A stretch of DNA of 64,000 nt from Ailanthus altissimus (taxonomy: Eukaryota > Streptophyta > Magnoliopsida > Sapindales > Simaroubaceae): positions 1,376,501 to 1,440,500 of the forward strand of contig OX327696.1 in the NCBI GenBank assembly GCA_946807835.1, written 5' to 3'. Below, one piece after another: positions 48,536 to 61,330 of the stretch. The position numbers and the translations under genes were made by a program. Each line of letters starts with the position of its first letter. Position 1 is the stretch's first letter. Under the pieces are notes generated by a model. That model searched no databases and had not been told where the DNA came from. It saw only the letters and a list, made by a program, of their open reading frames with translations.

Positions 48536-50840
48536 AGTATAACCACTTTAGAATTTTTGTTCGTGTTAAGGAGGAAAAATTGAAATGTAAAGCTATCAAA
48601 AGGGTATTTATATCTCGAAGGTGTGAAAGGAGACAAAGTATAGTGTAAAGAGTTAAAACTGTGAGTGATTTTAAACCTAGAGTGCGTGCATGTAGGTTTA
48701 TGTCTATCATACAAATATAGCATATGTATCACATACATACATGCACAGTGGATGAACAGAATATAAATTACTCAATGATAAACACAAATGAACTTTTACA
48801 TGTTATCTTATAAATGTAAAATACATCAAGATTGAGAAATAGTACCTTATCAAGCCTTTGGTATATTGTCGAACCGAAGTACCCGCCTTGAAGCAACCCA
48901 TTCATAATTCTAGTTTCTCAACAAGGTGGGCTTGAGGAAGCTAGAATAGTAGCTCTTCTAGTAAAGGATTCAACTCTTAAAACTGTGTTTCCACTTTATA
49001 GAATAGATGACCAAAATAGAAGGAAAAAGCAAGATGTGTGTTTTTATGCTCTCAATACTTGAGAGAATTTTCCAACACTTAGCGAAATTCAATTCTCTTA
49101 CCTCTCTAATCTCTTGACTGAATTTTTCATTCATCAATTGAGTAACATATTGCTCTTTTATTTGTTTATCATTTTCCCTCTATTTTCTCACATAATGATA
49201 TCCATTATAATAGTCATTGTTTGCCATTAATAATTTGTTTATCATTGTTTACAATAAATAAAATAAAATAAAAAATGACTTGGATGAACTTAACCAAAAT
49301 CTCGGCCAAAATGAAAAACTCTTTTACATTTGCAAGTGACATTTAAGGCCTACCATTTACAAGTGCCACATATTTACTTTTATTGTAACATTTAATCAAT
49401 AGTAAATGAATGATTTAATCTTACTAAATCATGATAGAAACACATGCCAATTTAAATTTAAAAAATAAATTGTATGACTTCAATTAAATAATAATATCAT
49501 ATATTATTATTTTATTCAATAAACATTGTAATGAATAAAACAATAATATTATTTGTCCAACAAATAAGGGTATTTTGGTTATTTTTAAGTCAAACAATAA
49601 TTGGTCCCACAATGTGTCATGTGTCAATATTCCATTAGTCAACAACTAATTGTTAACTAAATGATGTATGTAACTCTTAAGTCTTGATACGTGCACGCTC
49701 GGAGGGAGACCGAAGTAAATTTTTGGTTTGTTAGAATTTTCTAAATCGAACTATTCAATCTGATACGTTGTCCCAATGCACAACGAGTACACTTTATATT
49801 GCGGGACTCTCTAGGTCCACTTTCGACTTATCAAATAGAACTATTCTGCAAGTCCAAGATCGATGCCCCATACACACGTCACGGATATTATAAATTAGTG
49901 CAGTAGACCATACAAGTTGAGGTTATAGCTCATACGTATAATCTTTCTGCCAATTATATCCTAAAAGAGTAGGGATATAGATCACCACTGTCAAATCCTT
50001 ATGTGCTCATCTCTGAACTTATCTCTGGACATGTATCTTAATAAACAATATATGCAAAATACTTTTACAATATTGCTTAACTCTATAAAAAACTCTTTTT
50101 TAGGGTTTATTGCATATGACCATAAGACTTTTTAAGATACAGTCTCTGAGCATCTGGATATATGACTCATCCACATGAGCTGACGGATCTCATATCTATA
50201 CACACTGGACTCTATAAGCATCGAGCCATACTAAGCAACACCTAGCGTTCACACTATGAAAGGTCTGTGACATGCATGGAACCAAAGTATGATGGATTAC
50301 TTATATGCTCACCGTGGTACTCAGGTCAAAAGACCATGTATACTATTCAACTCGAGAGGACCTTTCATTGACGACTTCATGGGATGTCTATTGGGGTCCT
50401 CGTTAAGTCTGTTCAGTATTCAGTCCTTACTGAACACCTATATGCTATACAAAATTCCAGTAAGCATATGGTCAGCTAAGAAAAACCATTTAGACTATCT
50501 AGGTATAGTATACACTGGTCTATGTAAAAGGATTCCACCGATAGACTTGCATAAGTAAATTAAGATCAGAAACATATAATTTAATAATAGACTTGCATAA
50601 TAATATTTTTAGCACCTATTGCAACTCTTGCAACTATGTTATTATTAATGTAGTCTTAGGTCTTTGTATCGTCACAAACAAGATTCTAACTCTTAAATTT
50701 CACTGATTAATATAACATGTTAAGTCTTCAGCATTTATAGTTTTCAATGATGCTAACTCTAGGCATTGATCGAAACTTCTTTAGACTAAATTTAAACTCT
50801 TTCAGATCATATAATGTCTATAACGTCACAAGTATTGAAC
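48536..50840 (-). mobile_element. Nested repeat element (family N), minus orientation
   Basis: It interrupts the copia element between integrase and RT. Read on the minus strand, 50560-50100 matches about 20470-20900 strongly, and 48960-48870 matches about 22000-22050 more weakly. The length, about 2.3 kb, is similar to the copy at 20.1-22.25 kb. No coding region was recognised. The frames at 48345-48738 and 50289-50558 are not conserved between the copies. Borders are estimated from the host element's break and resumption. Confidence 0.6.
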
Positions 50841-52929
50841 CATTTAATAATAGTAATTAGCTATTTAACAAATAATGTACTATATAAATATTATAAAATA
50901 AAATATTCATTCAACAATGGGATGGCACGTGAGCACAAATTTCAACAAAAACTACCAAGAAGTATCATAAGCTATGACATGGCATTTGATGAGATGACAA
51001 TATTGAATGCCTCCTAAGAAGATGAGAAAGAAGAACCTATATCTAAGGAAGACTTAGTACCTAAGCCAATGGAGTCTGAATATAGATTTGACATGCCACC
51101 AAATTAGCATTTTAATAAAGAGATACTTGAAAATGAGTCAAGAACACCGGCGAATTTCTTTAAGTCCACTTAAAGAAAGATTAAGAATCGTAAGATGAAA
51201 CTTGAAGAGTACCAACTAACCAGAGATAGGCTAAGAAGAACCATTAACTCGTTAATCAGGTATATACATGTAGATCTGGTTGCTCACCCATTTAACTTTG
51301 TTTACACTTTTGAATTTGATGAGTTTAGAACATAAGGTAAGGTTATGAAGAGTGAAAATAAGAATGAATAGCAACAAGCAACGGAAGAAGAGATTAGTTC
51401 TCTTAGAAATAATAATACCTAGAAGTTAATGAAAAGACTTCAAAATAAATTAGTGGGATCCAAGTGGGTGTATAAGATTAAGGAGGGAATACTGAGGATA
51501 GAGCCTACAAGATTAATGCTAGGCTAGTTGCACAAGGATTTACTAAATAAGAGGAAGTTGACTTTCATAATATATTCTCTCTAATCGTCAAGCACATATC
51601 GATTAGGTTTCTATTAGTCATGTGTGAAAATCTTGATTTATATCTAAAGTAGATGAATGTAAAGACAGCTTTTCAATATGAAAAGCTTGAAGAAATTATT
51701 TACATGACACAGCTGCAAGGAATTGTAAAGCTTAGAAAAAAAAATCATTCTTATTTATTGAAGAAGTCAATATATGGGTTAAAATAATCATTTATAAAGT
51801 GGTATAGGAAATTTGATGAGTTTATGATGACTTATGAATTTAGTAGGAGCAAGTATAATGGATGCGTGTACTTTAAGAGCTTGAGCAGTAGAATGATGTA
51901 TTTGCATATATATGTCAATGATATGTTGATTGCATATAGAAATATGGAAGAAATATAGAAACTCAACAAGCAGATGAGTGACGAGTTTGAGATGAAGGAT
52001 TTGGGAGCAGTGAAGAGGATATTGGTTATGGATATTATAAGAGAAAGAAGTGATGTTTTTTCCTTGTCATAAAAGTGATATATACTAAAAATCCTAGAGA
52101 GGTTTGATATGTCCAATGCAAAAGCTATCTCTACTTCTTTGGCCAGGTATTTCAAACTTTCAGCTATATAATCGCTGACATCCCAAAAGGAGAAACTGTA
52201 AATGATTAAAATATCGTATGTAAGCGCAGTGAGGAGCATCATCTATGCGATGGTTTGCATAAGACTAGACATAGCATATGCTATAAGTATGGTAAGTAGA
52301 TATATAAATAATCTAGGGATTGATCACTGGCTTATAGTGAAGTGGATATTGAGATATCTCAAAATGACATCGAATCATAGATTGATGAATAAAAGAGCTG
52401 AAGACAATAATATAATGGTAAAAGGATACGTAGACTCATATTATACATGTGATCTAAATAGAAGAATACCGTTGACGAGTTACGTATTCACAGTATTTGG
52501 GTATAGTGTGCATTAGAGATTGGTTCTACAACATGTGGTTGCACTATCTACCACAGAGATGTAACACATAGCTATTGGATAAGCTATTAAGGAGGCCGTA
52601 TGGTTGAAAGACATATGGGCAAAGGTATTGGCTACTAAAGACGTGAACACCGATGTATATTGTGATAGACAGAGTGTCATACACCTAAGCAAGCATCAAG
52701 TGTTTCATGAGAAATCTAAACATATTAATGTGTGGTCTCATTATATTCGAGAGATTATCCAAAGTGGTGAGGTTAGTCTAACAAAGATATCGTTGTCTAA
52801 AAATTCTGCTGACATGTTGACTAAACTATTGCCCTCAGTTAAGTTCATTCAATGCAAAGACTTAACCAGAGTCACTATTATGTGAGGGTTACCCAAGATA
52901 CGAATATGAGAGATTAACGATACTTTTGT

Positions 52930-53459
52930 GAATGATTTTGAATCAAGAAGGGAATTTTTGAAAAAGTTAATTAAAAATTATTGTAATATGATTTAGAAAA
53001 CAATCAGGTACGTTAGATGGGCGGGAAAGTAAGATGGGCTGAAAAAAGGTGAGCTAGCACCACAGCGCTAGTGTGGGAAATTGGTTTCCTATTTTGAACA
53101 GTCTCTTAAATTTATCTAGACTTTCTAAAATAGCTACCACACGTTTAGGATTTACCTAGGTCCTCTTAAAGTCAATATAAAAGCTCTTTATTAACTTGTA
53201 AAAAAAATAGTGATTAATACAGAATTTTGGTTATCATAGCATTCTTTGTGAGAGAAACCCCTAGTTACAAGATATAGTTGTATTCTTTATGAGTTATTTC
53301 TTGTAAAATACATACTTTATGAGTGCCTTGTGATTCAATAATAAAATAATGTGATCTTGATCTGTCGTAGACGTAAGCAAGTTGTCGAACCACGTAAATT
53401 TTGTATGTGCTGTTCTTCTACTTTCTCTCTATAGTTTTCTTAATTGCTTGGTTACTGTA
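52930..53459 (+). repeat. 3' LTR of the degraded copia element
   Basis: It lies after the RNase H end at 52885 and matches the solo LTR at 41501-42168, including TAATATGATTTAGA, AGCACCACAGCGCT, CACACGTTTAGG, CAATATAAAAG, GTGATCTTGATCT and TTGTCGAACCACGTAA. Its G+C core is shorter than in the solo copy. Ends are approximate. Confidence 0.65.
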
Positions 53460-54860
53460 CGATATACTTTATGTTTAGGAAAATTTCCGAAGTTGATCAT
53501 TAATTTAATATAAAAATTATTTTTGACCGAAGTCAAATATTTTAAGTTTTGTTAACCAAATATATGTTACGTTAACTATTTTACCCTTATTGTAATTTTA
53601 ATATATTTTTTCTTATTTAATCTTTTATTTTCTTTTTCCTTTTTATAAATTAATTAAGAACATAAATTTTTAAATAATAAAATTTTTAATTAATTATAAA
53701 AAACAATATTTATAATAACAATAATAGTTTTAAAAAAATAATATAATTAAATAATGTAAATTATTTAATTAATTAACTTTTTATTTTTTATAAATAAATT
53801 AAAAAGGATTAATATAAAAATAAGTGAAAAATAAATTTTAAAATTAAAAAAATAAAAGGAAAAAAAAACTTGCTGGGCGCGCGCCCAAGAAGCATTTTGC
53901 TTGTTGGGCGCATGCCTGGGTGTGCACCAAGTACCCACTAACCTGTGATTTATTTTTTTAATGAATAAATTTTTAAAAAATTATTTAAAATAAAATAAAA
54001 TAAAATATTATATTATATATTAATTAAAAATATTTATAAATTAAAAAAAGTTAAAATAAATTTTTTAAAAAAAGCAAATCCTTGAGCTCATGCGTTGGGC
54101 GCACACCCAAGGTATGCGCCCAGTAAGACTTTGCTTTGAGCACATGTGTGAGACGCACACCCAACGCATGCACTTAGCAAGGCTTTGCTTTAAGCGTATG
54201 CGTGAGACACGCGCCCGACACATGTGCCCGTAAGCCTTTTATTTTATATATTTTATTTAAATATGTAAACAAAATAAATATATATACTATTTTCTCTTTC
54301 TCTTATCCCTCCCTCCTCTTAAAACTCCGTCTTAAAAAAATTTCTCTCGTAAACCCACCTCTCCTAAAAGAGATCTTAGATATATTGTCAATTTTGAAGA
54401 TATTTCTTCATGTGACGATATTTTGACGATTTAGAAGAATAGCTTGAAGATTTAAAAGAATAGCTTAAGAAAACTAGTAAGTTTTTGTTTTAATTAATAA
54501 TAGTGTTTATATTTATTGAAAATAAGTGTAATAGATGATTAAACTCGATTATCACAGACAGTGCATGAGAGAGCGTGCAGTTGTTGTTGGGCCGTGGCTG
54601 CGTATGGATGCACATGCAGCTACTCTGGGGCCGCCGCCTCGTGCGCACACCAGTTGCAACAAGGCGCTCATGCGCAATAGGCATGAGCATTAGTCACAAC
54701 AAGGCGCTAATGTGCACCACCGTGGCACCACCACTAAATTTATTTATTTATTTATTTATATTAAATATATATTTGTATATATATACATATATAAATAGTT
54801 ATATGTTCAGTTTTATTTTTAATTTAGTTGTATATATAACTAAATTAAAATTACGTTGTA
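53460..54860. other. AT-rich gap with islands of G+C-rich repeats
   Basis: No gene was recognised. A/T runs are broken by G+C-rich islands at 53868-53940, 54084-54236 and 54560-54730. The first two share a motif of the form GGGCGCACACCCA, so they are probably related. The third contains TGGGGCCGCCGCCTCGTG and two copies of CAACAAGGCGCT. Confidence 0.5.
54084..54236. repeat. Three-copy G+C-rich minisatellite, unit about 54 bp
   Basis: Units start near 54084, 54138 and 54191. Each has a GAGC/AAGC word, a CATGCG/TATGCG word, a block like GGCGCACACCC, and then a TTTGCTTT link. A related half-unit lies at 53868-53940. Confidence 0.75.
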
Positions 54861-54869
54861 TTTTTTCAA

Positions 54870-55268
54870 GTGCCATTGATTATGTCACAAATTTCAACCA
54901 TTATATGTTTTGGGAGAAGATGGGAGAGCTGTAGTGATGATTTTGAAAGATACATCGAATATCAAAATATGCACATGATTGTTCCAAAAAATATTAGATA
55001 TAAAGTGTTATTGAGAAGAATTTGTCATCTGCTAAGAGTTGATCAGGTACATTATAAAGTAACTCTAAAGTTTGCGGTTTCTTCAAGTATTATAAAGTTG
55101 AGACCCATTTCACTTGAAAATGATGATGATGCAATATTGTGGTTGAGTTTACAGAATAATATAGCTACACCTCTTTGTGTAACAGTAGATGCTCGAGGAC
55201 CTGAAAGTAATGCAGAAGCACCGATGGAGCAAAAAAATGTTATGCTAAGCAAGATGAAATATATCTGA
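54870..55268 (+). pseudogene. N-terminal fragment of a MULE transposase
   Basis: A 132-codon frame contains RRWESCSDDFERYI, IVPKNIRYKVLLRRI, VDQVHYKVTLKFAV and ENDDDAILWLSL. This is the pattern of the PB1-like N-terminal region at the start of many plant MULE transposases, before the MuDR zinc domain. No MuDR, DDE or SWIM region follows, so only a fragment was left. It is separate from the transposase remnant at 10 kb. Identification is by motif recognition only. Confidence 0.5.
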
Positions 55269-55279
55269 AGTTTCAGCCC

Positions 55280-56226
55280 GGTAATTGTTGCCCTAATATT
55301 TGAGCAACACATTTTTTAAAAGCTTTGGAGAAAATATAAATGTTCCGCAAGCATGAAAATGAACAAAAAAAAATTTCTTAATAATACTTAAATAAATAAT
55401 TGTTTTGAGGTTAAGAAAAATAAATCGCTAGTTTTAAAACCTCAAACCTTTACGATTATAAATTTAATGTTTCGTTTTTTTTTTTTTCAATAGAAGCAAA
55501 ATATATCTTTAATCCAAAAACTCTTTCTTTCAACTAAAGTCTTCAAAAAAATTTCAATAGATTTTTTAATATTAAAAAAAATGTTCTTAGCCCATAAAAA
55601 AGTCTTAGCAACTAAGCTTTTAGGGCATGATTGGTAGGTTGTATTGCATTGCACTATTACAAGATTGAGTGGACTAAAATGTATCTCGTATTTGTCAATA
55701 ATTTCCGAAGTGATTGAACGGTATGAAAGGTGAAATAATGATGACTAATGTAGCAAAATTTGACTCTTGGGAGACTTCCTTTATAATTATATTATATTAT
55801 CATATTTATTCCTTTATCTTAGTGGTAGTAGACACGGTCAACAGAGGAAGCTTTATAGGAAGTTTACCATTTAAATTCAGGGCATCTTCCATTAAAGTTT
55901 ACAGCTTTAGAGGAAGCTTTATAGGAAGCAAAGCAATTGAAGCATTTATAATTTTATATTACATATCTCTGTTACAAAAATGTCATTAATAGAGTTACGA
56001 AAGGCATCTACGTTTTTCTTTTTCTTCCTACCAGTCCTCGACTCTTTTTCTGACCGTGTTTCTATGAAATATGATTTAATGAACTGCAGTAAAGTAAGGC
56101 ATATCCGTCGTATCATTATTATTAATGTATGTCATTATGTTATGTATCTCTTTGTGTGTCACAATTGTTTCTTTTCTCCCTAATACAAAATTTTTCTGAT
56201 TGAAATCTCTCATCAATTTAAAAAAG
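55280..56226 (+). promoter_or_regulatory. Upstream region of TNL copy 2
   Basis: This roughly 950-bp stretch precedes the ATG of TNL copy 2. It contains a 20-base direct repeat, AGAGGAAGCTTTATAGGAAG, at about 55842 and 55911, and a purine/pyrimidine-biased leader. No TATA box is clear enough to call. No gene lies here. Confidence 0.35.
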
Positions 56227-57067
56227 ATGGCTTCATCATCTTTTTGTTCTCCTCCTCCTTTAATAAAGTACGATGTGTTTCTTAGTTTTAGAGGTGAAGA
56301 CACCCGTGACAATTTTACCAGCCATCTTTATTCAGCTTTGTGTCGAAAACAAATCCAAACTTTCATTGATAACCAACTCATTAGAGGTGACGAAATTTCC
56401 CCTTCTCTATTGAATGCAATTGAAAGATCAACAATTTCGGTTATCATTTTCTCGGAAGGGTATGCTTCTTCTAACTGGTGCCTCGAAGAAGTAGTAAAGA
56501 TCCTCGATTGCAAGACCAACTATGGACAGATAGTGATTCCAGTTTTCTATCGTGTTAATCCATCAGATGTGAGGAACCAAACTGGGACTTTTGAAGAAGC
56601 ATTTTCAAAGCTTGAAGAAAGATTTCAGGGAAGATTAGACAAGCTGCAAACATGGAGGAATGCTTTGAGGGAAGCAGCCAATTTGTCCGGCTTTGATTCT
56701 CGTAATACTAGGTAACACATCAATTTTCAAACTTCTATTTTTTATGTTTATCTATTTATAACTTGCTGTCATTTTTCGAATTTGGTAGATCTGAATCTGA
56801 TTTAATAGAGGAAATTGCCAATGGAATTGTGAAGAGGTTGGGTGATACGTTCAAAAATGATGACAATGGCCTAGTTGGAGTAGAAACACGCATTAGGGAA
56901 ATTGAATCAATATTAAATATTAGGTCGATGGAAGTTTTTCGTTTAGGCATTTGGGGAATTGGTGGTATAGGCAAGACAACAATTGCTGGTGCTGTTTTCA
57001 ACAAAATCTCTAGTCATTTTGAAGATTCTTACTTTGTAAAAAATGTTAGAGAAGTGAAAGGAAATGG

Positions 57068-57161
57068 AAGATTACATCAACTGCAGCGAGAACTCTTTTC
57101 CACAATATTAGGGGAAGATTACATCAACTGCAGCGAGAACTCTTTTCCACAATATTAGGGG
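57068..57161 (+). repeat. Perfect 47-bp tandem duplication in the NB-ARC exon
   Basis: Copies at 57068-57114 and 57115-57161 are identical, both starting AAGATTACATCAACTGCAGC. Since 47 is not a multiple of three, the second copy is read in a new frame and soon stops. It lies between RNBS-A and kinase-2. Confidence 0.95.
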
Positions 57162-58137
57162 ATGAAAATGTGAATATTGAAATCCGTTACAAGGGCTTCA
57201 ACTTTCAACGTGAAAGGCTCAAACGCAAGAAGGTTCTAATTGTTTTTGATGATGTGACAGAGTTGAAACAAATAGAATTCTTAATTGAAGATCTTGGTAA
57301 GTTTGCTCCTGGGAGTCGAATCATAATAACAAGTAGAGATAAACAAGTTCTTTTTAATTGTTTAGTAAATGAAATATATGTGATGAAGGAATTAGCATTT
57401 TTCGAAGCCCTTAAGTTGTTTAGTAGATTTGCCTTTAGACAAGATAATCCCTTAGTAGGTTATGAGAAAATGTCGGATAAGGTAGTAAAATATGCTCATG
57501 GTATTCCATTAGCTTTGAAAGTTTTGGGTTGCCATCTATTTAAAAAGACAGAAGAGATTTGGGAGAGTGCAATAAATAAACTGAAAAAAATTCCTAATGC
57601 AGAGATTCAAGAGGTGTTAAAAATAAGTTATGATGGCTTGGATGATAATGAGAAAGACATATTTTTAGATATAGTATTTTTCTTTGTAGGAGAGGATAGA
57701 GATTACATAATACAATTTTTTTATGCATGTGGTTTTTTTCCAGAAATGGAAATGAGTGTTCTCGTTAATAAGTCTCTTATAACCATATCAAAAAATAAGA
57801 TATTAGTGCATGATTTACTACAAGAAATGGGCAGAGAAATTGTTCGGCAACAATCTATTAATGATCCTGGAAAGCGCAGTCGATTGTGTCATCACAAAGA
57901 TATTGACATAGTTTTGAGAGAAAACACGGTGAGTAACAATTCTTTTCCATTTCTATTTTATTTATGTTAGAATTACATGAGTATTTTCTGGGAAATTTTT
58001 TTTTTTTTTAACATTGTGTATACTTGACACACAACTAGTGGTGGAGTAAATATTCTAATGTGACAAGCAAGTAAGAAATAAAGCAAGGGCTCGGTTCAAC
58101 TTTCTTCTTTCTTTCTTAGTATATTTTTAAATTCGAG

Positions 58138-58161
58138 ATATATATATATATATATATATAT
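58138..58161. repeat. (AT)n microsatellite in intron 2 of TNL copy 2
   Basis: A run of about 12 AT units, within the 618-bp intron between the NB-ARC exon and exon 3. Confidence 0.85.
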
Positions 58162-61100
58162 GTAACTTCCTCTCGTGGGGCTGAGTTCAAAATTCACCAA
58201 CTTAAAACTAGATATTAGTTTGACTAAAGAAATTTCAGTTTAAAAAAGAGAAAAACTAGCTATTAGTTAGGCCCAAATATATTTGTAGAAAGCTCCTGTC
58301 ATCATTAACGTTTAAATGAGTTATTTTCAGGATGGGGGTATAATAAGAGTACATGGGCTGAAAACACAAAAAGAGGAGGCACAAATAGTTTTTAATTTGA
58401 AAAACATTTGCTTATAATGGTTCAATATTCTACTTCCTCCATTGATTTTCATGGCAGAGTGAAAGCTTGACCAGTGGACTTCAATTATATGAATTTGTTG
58501 CTAACTTATAGTTTCTCTCTCTCTTTTTTTTTTTAATTGTTATTAGGGGACTAAAGCAGTTCAGTGCATCTCCTTTGATATGTCTCAAGTCGAAGAGATA
58601 CGTTTAAATTCCGATACTTTCAAGAAGATGCCTAATTTGAGATTCTTAAAATTCTATAATTCATTCTTTGGAGGAGGAAACAAATGTAAGGTGTCTCGTA
58701 TTCAAGGCCAGACATTTACTCAAGTAAGGTACTTTCAGTGGGATAGATATCCATTGAAGTCATTGCCTTCAAGCTTTAAACCAGAGAATCTTGTTTCACT
58801 TAAAATGTCTAATAGCAATGTCGAACAACTTTGGAGCAATGTTCAGGTACGTTTTAATAATTATATGACAGTCTTTGAGTAATAATTTTAAAATATCATT
58901 TGACTTAATAACTTATATAAAAAATTCATAATTTAGTTCCTATGTAAATATTAAATTACCCATTAAATCTTTAATTTTTTTAAAATACCTTAAGTAGTCT
59001 CTGCATTGCAAAAATTCTATTGAACACTTATTTTTTTCTATTCTTTTATTATTTTACCCTGATCAAATGAAGTGAGTCAGATGGCCCAAGTCGATAAATG
59101 CGTGTTCCTTGATTACGGTAGTTAGTAACCTCCATATAGGAATGAATCCTAATATTTTCCTTCTTTGCCCACCGATGTTAAAACAAACTAAAGCATAAAA
59201 ACGGAGAAGATAAAGAGAGCTTCTCACTTACTAGCTTGGCAATCAATCCTTTTGGTGTCCTAATTTTTTTTTAATATACTACATCGATTTTTAATCAAAT
59301 TGGATAATAATTACTAATTTAAATTAATTGATTGTTAAGTAGTGACTAAATATTACATTTTAATTGGTCCAAGATTACAATTTATAGAAATTGAGAATAA
59401 GAAAGAAAATTTTAAAATACTTAAAAAATAATAAATTATAATTATGAAACCATTATCCATATAATACTACCAATCACCAAGCCACCATCCCTACAATACC
59501 AGCAATCACCAATCCTACAATACCACCAATCACCAAACTATCATCTAATAATAACACACTAATCTTTTAGTTTTTGTTTTCCTTTCATCCATATAGGTGG
59601 CGCAGATGAAAAGAGGGGTGGTGGAAATAAAAATTAATATTTAATATCTTTTATATTTAGAATAGAAATTTATAATATTAAAAGACATGTTCACACCGAA
59701 GACATTAATTTTAATAAAATATTTTGGATGGCAGAGACTTAAGAACTTAGTGAATAATTTAAAATTTATGCAGAGACTGAGACGTCGGTTTTTCTATTTG
59801 TGCTGGTCTTTTTCTATTTCTGTTCATTATTATTTGCCTATTTCTATTATTATTATTATTTGAATCACAGAATCTTGCTAAGTTAAAAGAGATAGACCTT
59901 AGTGGTTCCAAGCGGTTAATGAAACTCCCGGACCTCTCGCTGGCCACAAATCTTGAGACTTTGAAATTAGATGACTGTACAAGTTTGATCGAGTTTCCAG
60001 AGATCTCATCTTGTAATATACACCACTTGAACCTTCGGAACTGTAAAAAGCTTAAGAGTCTCCCAAGTAGCCTATGTAAGTTGAAATATCTGGAGTACCT
60101 GAATCTCTCTGGCTGCTTAAATATTCAGAGATTGCCTGACCAACTTGGAAATTTAGAATCATTGAAGGAGCTGTTAGCTGAGAATGCTGCTATCGAAGAA
60201 TTACCATCTTCCACTGTACGTTTGGGCAACCTTGAACGATTAACTTTAAAGAGCTGCAGCAGGGGTGATGAGCACATGGGTTTGTTATGGCGTATTGTTT
60301 CATTACCTTTAAGTAGCTTTCGCAGACTAAGTTTTCTAAAACTAATTAACGGTGGCATCAGGGAGCTACCTGAAAGTCTTGGCCAGCTATCATCACTAGA
60401 ATTTTTGCATCTGGGCAAAAACAATTTTGAGAGGATACCACCAAGCATCATACACCTCTTGAATCTGAGGACGCTCAGCATCAGTTACTGCAGGAATCTT
60501 CAATGCTTACCAGCACTTCCATGCAATATACAGGACATGTATGCACATGATTGCACATCACTGGAAGAGTTATCAGATGTATCAATTTTATTCACACCTC
60601 TGTCACTATACGAGACGCGGACTATTGACTTGAGCAATTGCTTGAAATTGGAACGGGTTGAGCTCAGTCAAATCGTCAAGGATGCTCAACGGAAAATTCA
60701 ATATGGCTACTAGATTGTGGAAACAATGTGATCAGGTTTGTCTCTAACTTTCTATTTTAATACTACATAGAAAAAAAAAAAAAAGAATGTTACAACAAAA
60801 CTGATGAATTATTCGTGGTACAGACATATTGTGGAGAAGTTCACGGCCAAATCTGTTACCCTGGAAGTGAAATCCCAGATTGGTTTAGATTTCAAAGTAT
60901 GGGGTCTTCTATAACCGTCCAGGAGCTGCCAACGGGTTGGGTCAATAATAAATTTGGAGGCTTTGCGTTCTGCGCAATTGTATCGTTTCAGGATCATCAT
61001 GCTAATGATGAGTTCTTCTCTGTTCGTTGTCAACTCAAACTCAAAACAAAAGAAGGTCCTTTATACAATGTTGGGAGCATTCGTATGGTGGGGTCAGATC

Positions 61101-61330
61101 ATGTAGTTTTGGAGTACGATTTCACAAAGGATCTTCAAAGTGAATTAGATTATCAGAATAACGAGCTCTCTTTCCAGTTCTATATTGAGGATTGTGATAA
61201 AAACCTTATAGAGTGTTGCAAGGTGAAAAAATGTGGGATACATTTATTCTATGCCCAAGAAGAATATGGCAGCAGAAGCTCCAGCTTCGATGAGGAAGAG
61301 GAACCAAGCCCCAAGAGATTGAAATTATAG

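Larger units (their letters stand above)
47240..53459 (+). mobile_element. Degraded Ty1/copia retrotransposon, interrupted by another element
   Basis: Order on the plus strand: end of gag with ISDVKLLLNSK and a damaged zinc knuckle (CYKKYRHFIKDC, second Cys lost), protease (WVLDSGY near 47635), GAG-pre-integrase and integrase (HLRLTHLG at about 48028, FCKHC, and NGVAERMNRAL at about 48500), a break at about 48536, then resumption near 50920 (SYDMAFDEMTIL), RT (GSKWVYKIKEG, and YVNDML where the catalytic site is normally YVDDML), and RNase H to 52885 (DMLTKLLPSVKF). A 3' LTR follows. Many stops, often TAG in place of TGG, show it is old and inactive. The 5' LTR and the start of gag are missing. 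Confidence 0.85.
56227..61330 (+). pseudogene. TNL resistance-type gene (copy 2), complete exon set with two frame breaks
   Basis: A TIR-NB-ARC-LRR-C-JID gene, the class whose TIR domain acts as an NADase in pathogen-triggered cell death. Exons: 56227-56711 (TIR), 56789-57928 (NB-ARC), 58547-58846, 59871-60735 (LRR), 60824-61330 (C-JID). The TIR has YDVFLSFRGEDTR and the catalytic Glu88 in NWCLEEV. NB-ARC motifs are all present: P-loop GIGGIGKTT, kinase-2 VLIVFDDV, RNBS-B GSRIIITSRD, GLPL-type GIPLALKVLG, and VHDLLQEMG where MHD is usual. LRRs follow (for example LKSLPSSLCKLKYLEYLNLSGC). The C-JID has CYPGSEIPDWF and a basic C-terminus, SPKRLKL. A 47-bp tandem duplication (57068-57161) shifts the frame and creates a stop at 57156-57158, leaving 284 residues. 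A second break, a likely 2-nt loss near 60700, places TAG at 60711. Without them the exons would join in phase to about 1,083 residues. The ATG at 56227 gives MASSSF; an upstream in-frame ATG at 56200 is less typical. Either a recent pseudogene, a truncated TIR-type gene, or partly a sequence error. Confidence 0.88.

Noticed and set aside
46371..56226. A bidirectional promoter shared by TNL copies 1 and 2.
   Set aside because: The 9.7-kb gap is mostly retroelement and repeat DNA, and copy 1 is broken. A shared promoter might have existed before the insertions but is not visible now.
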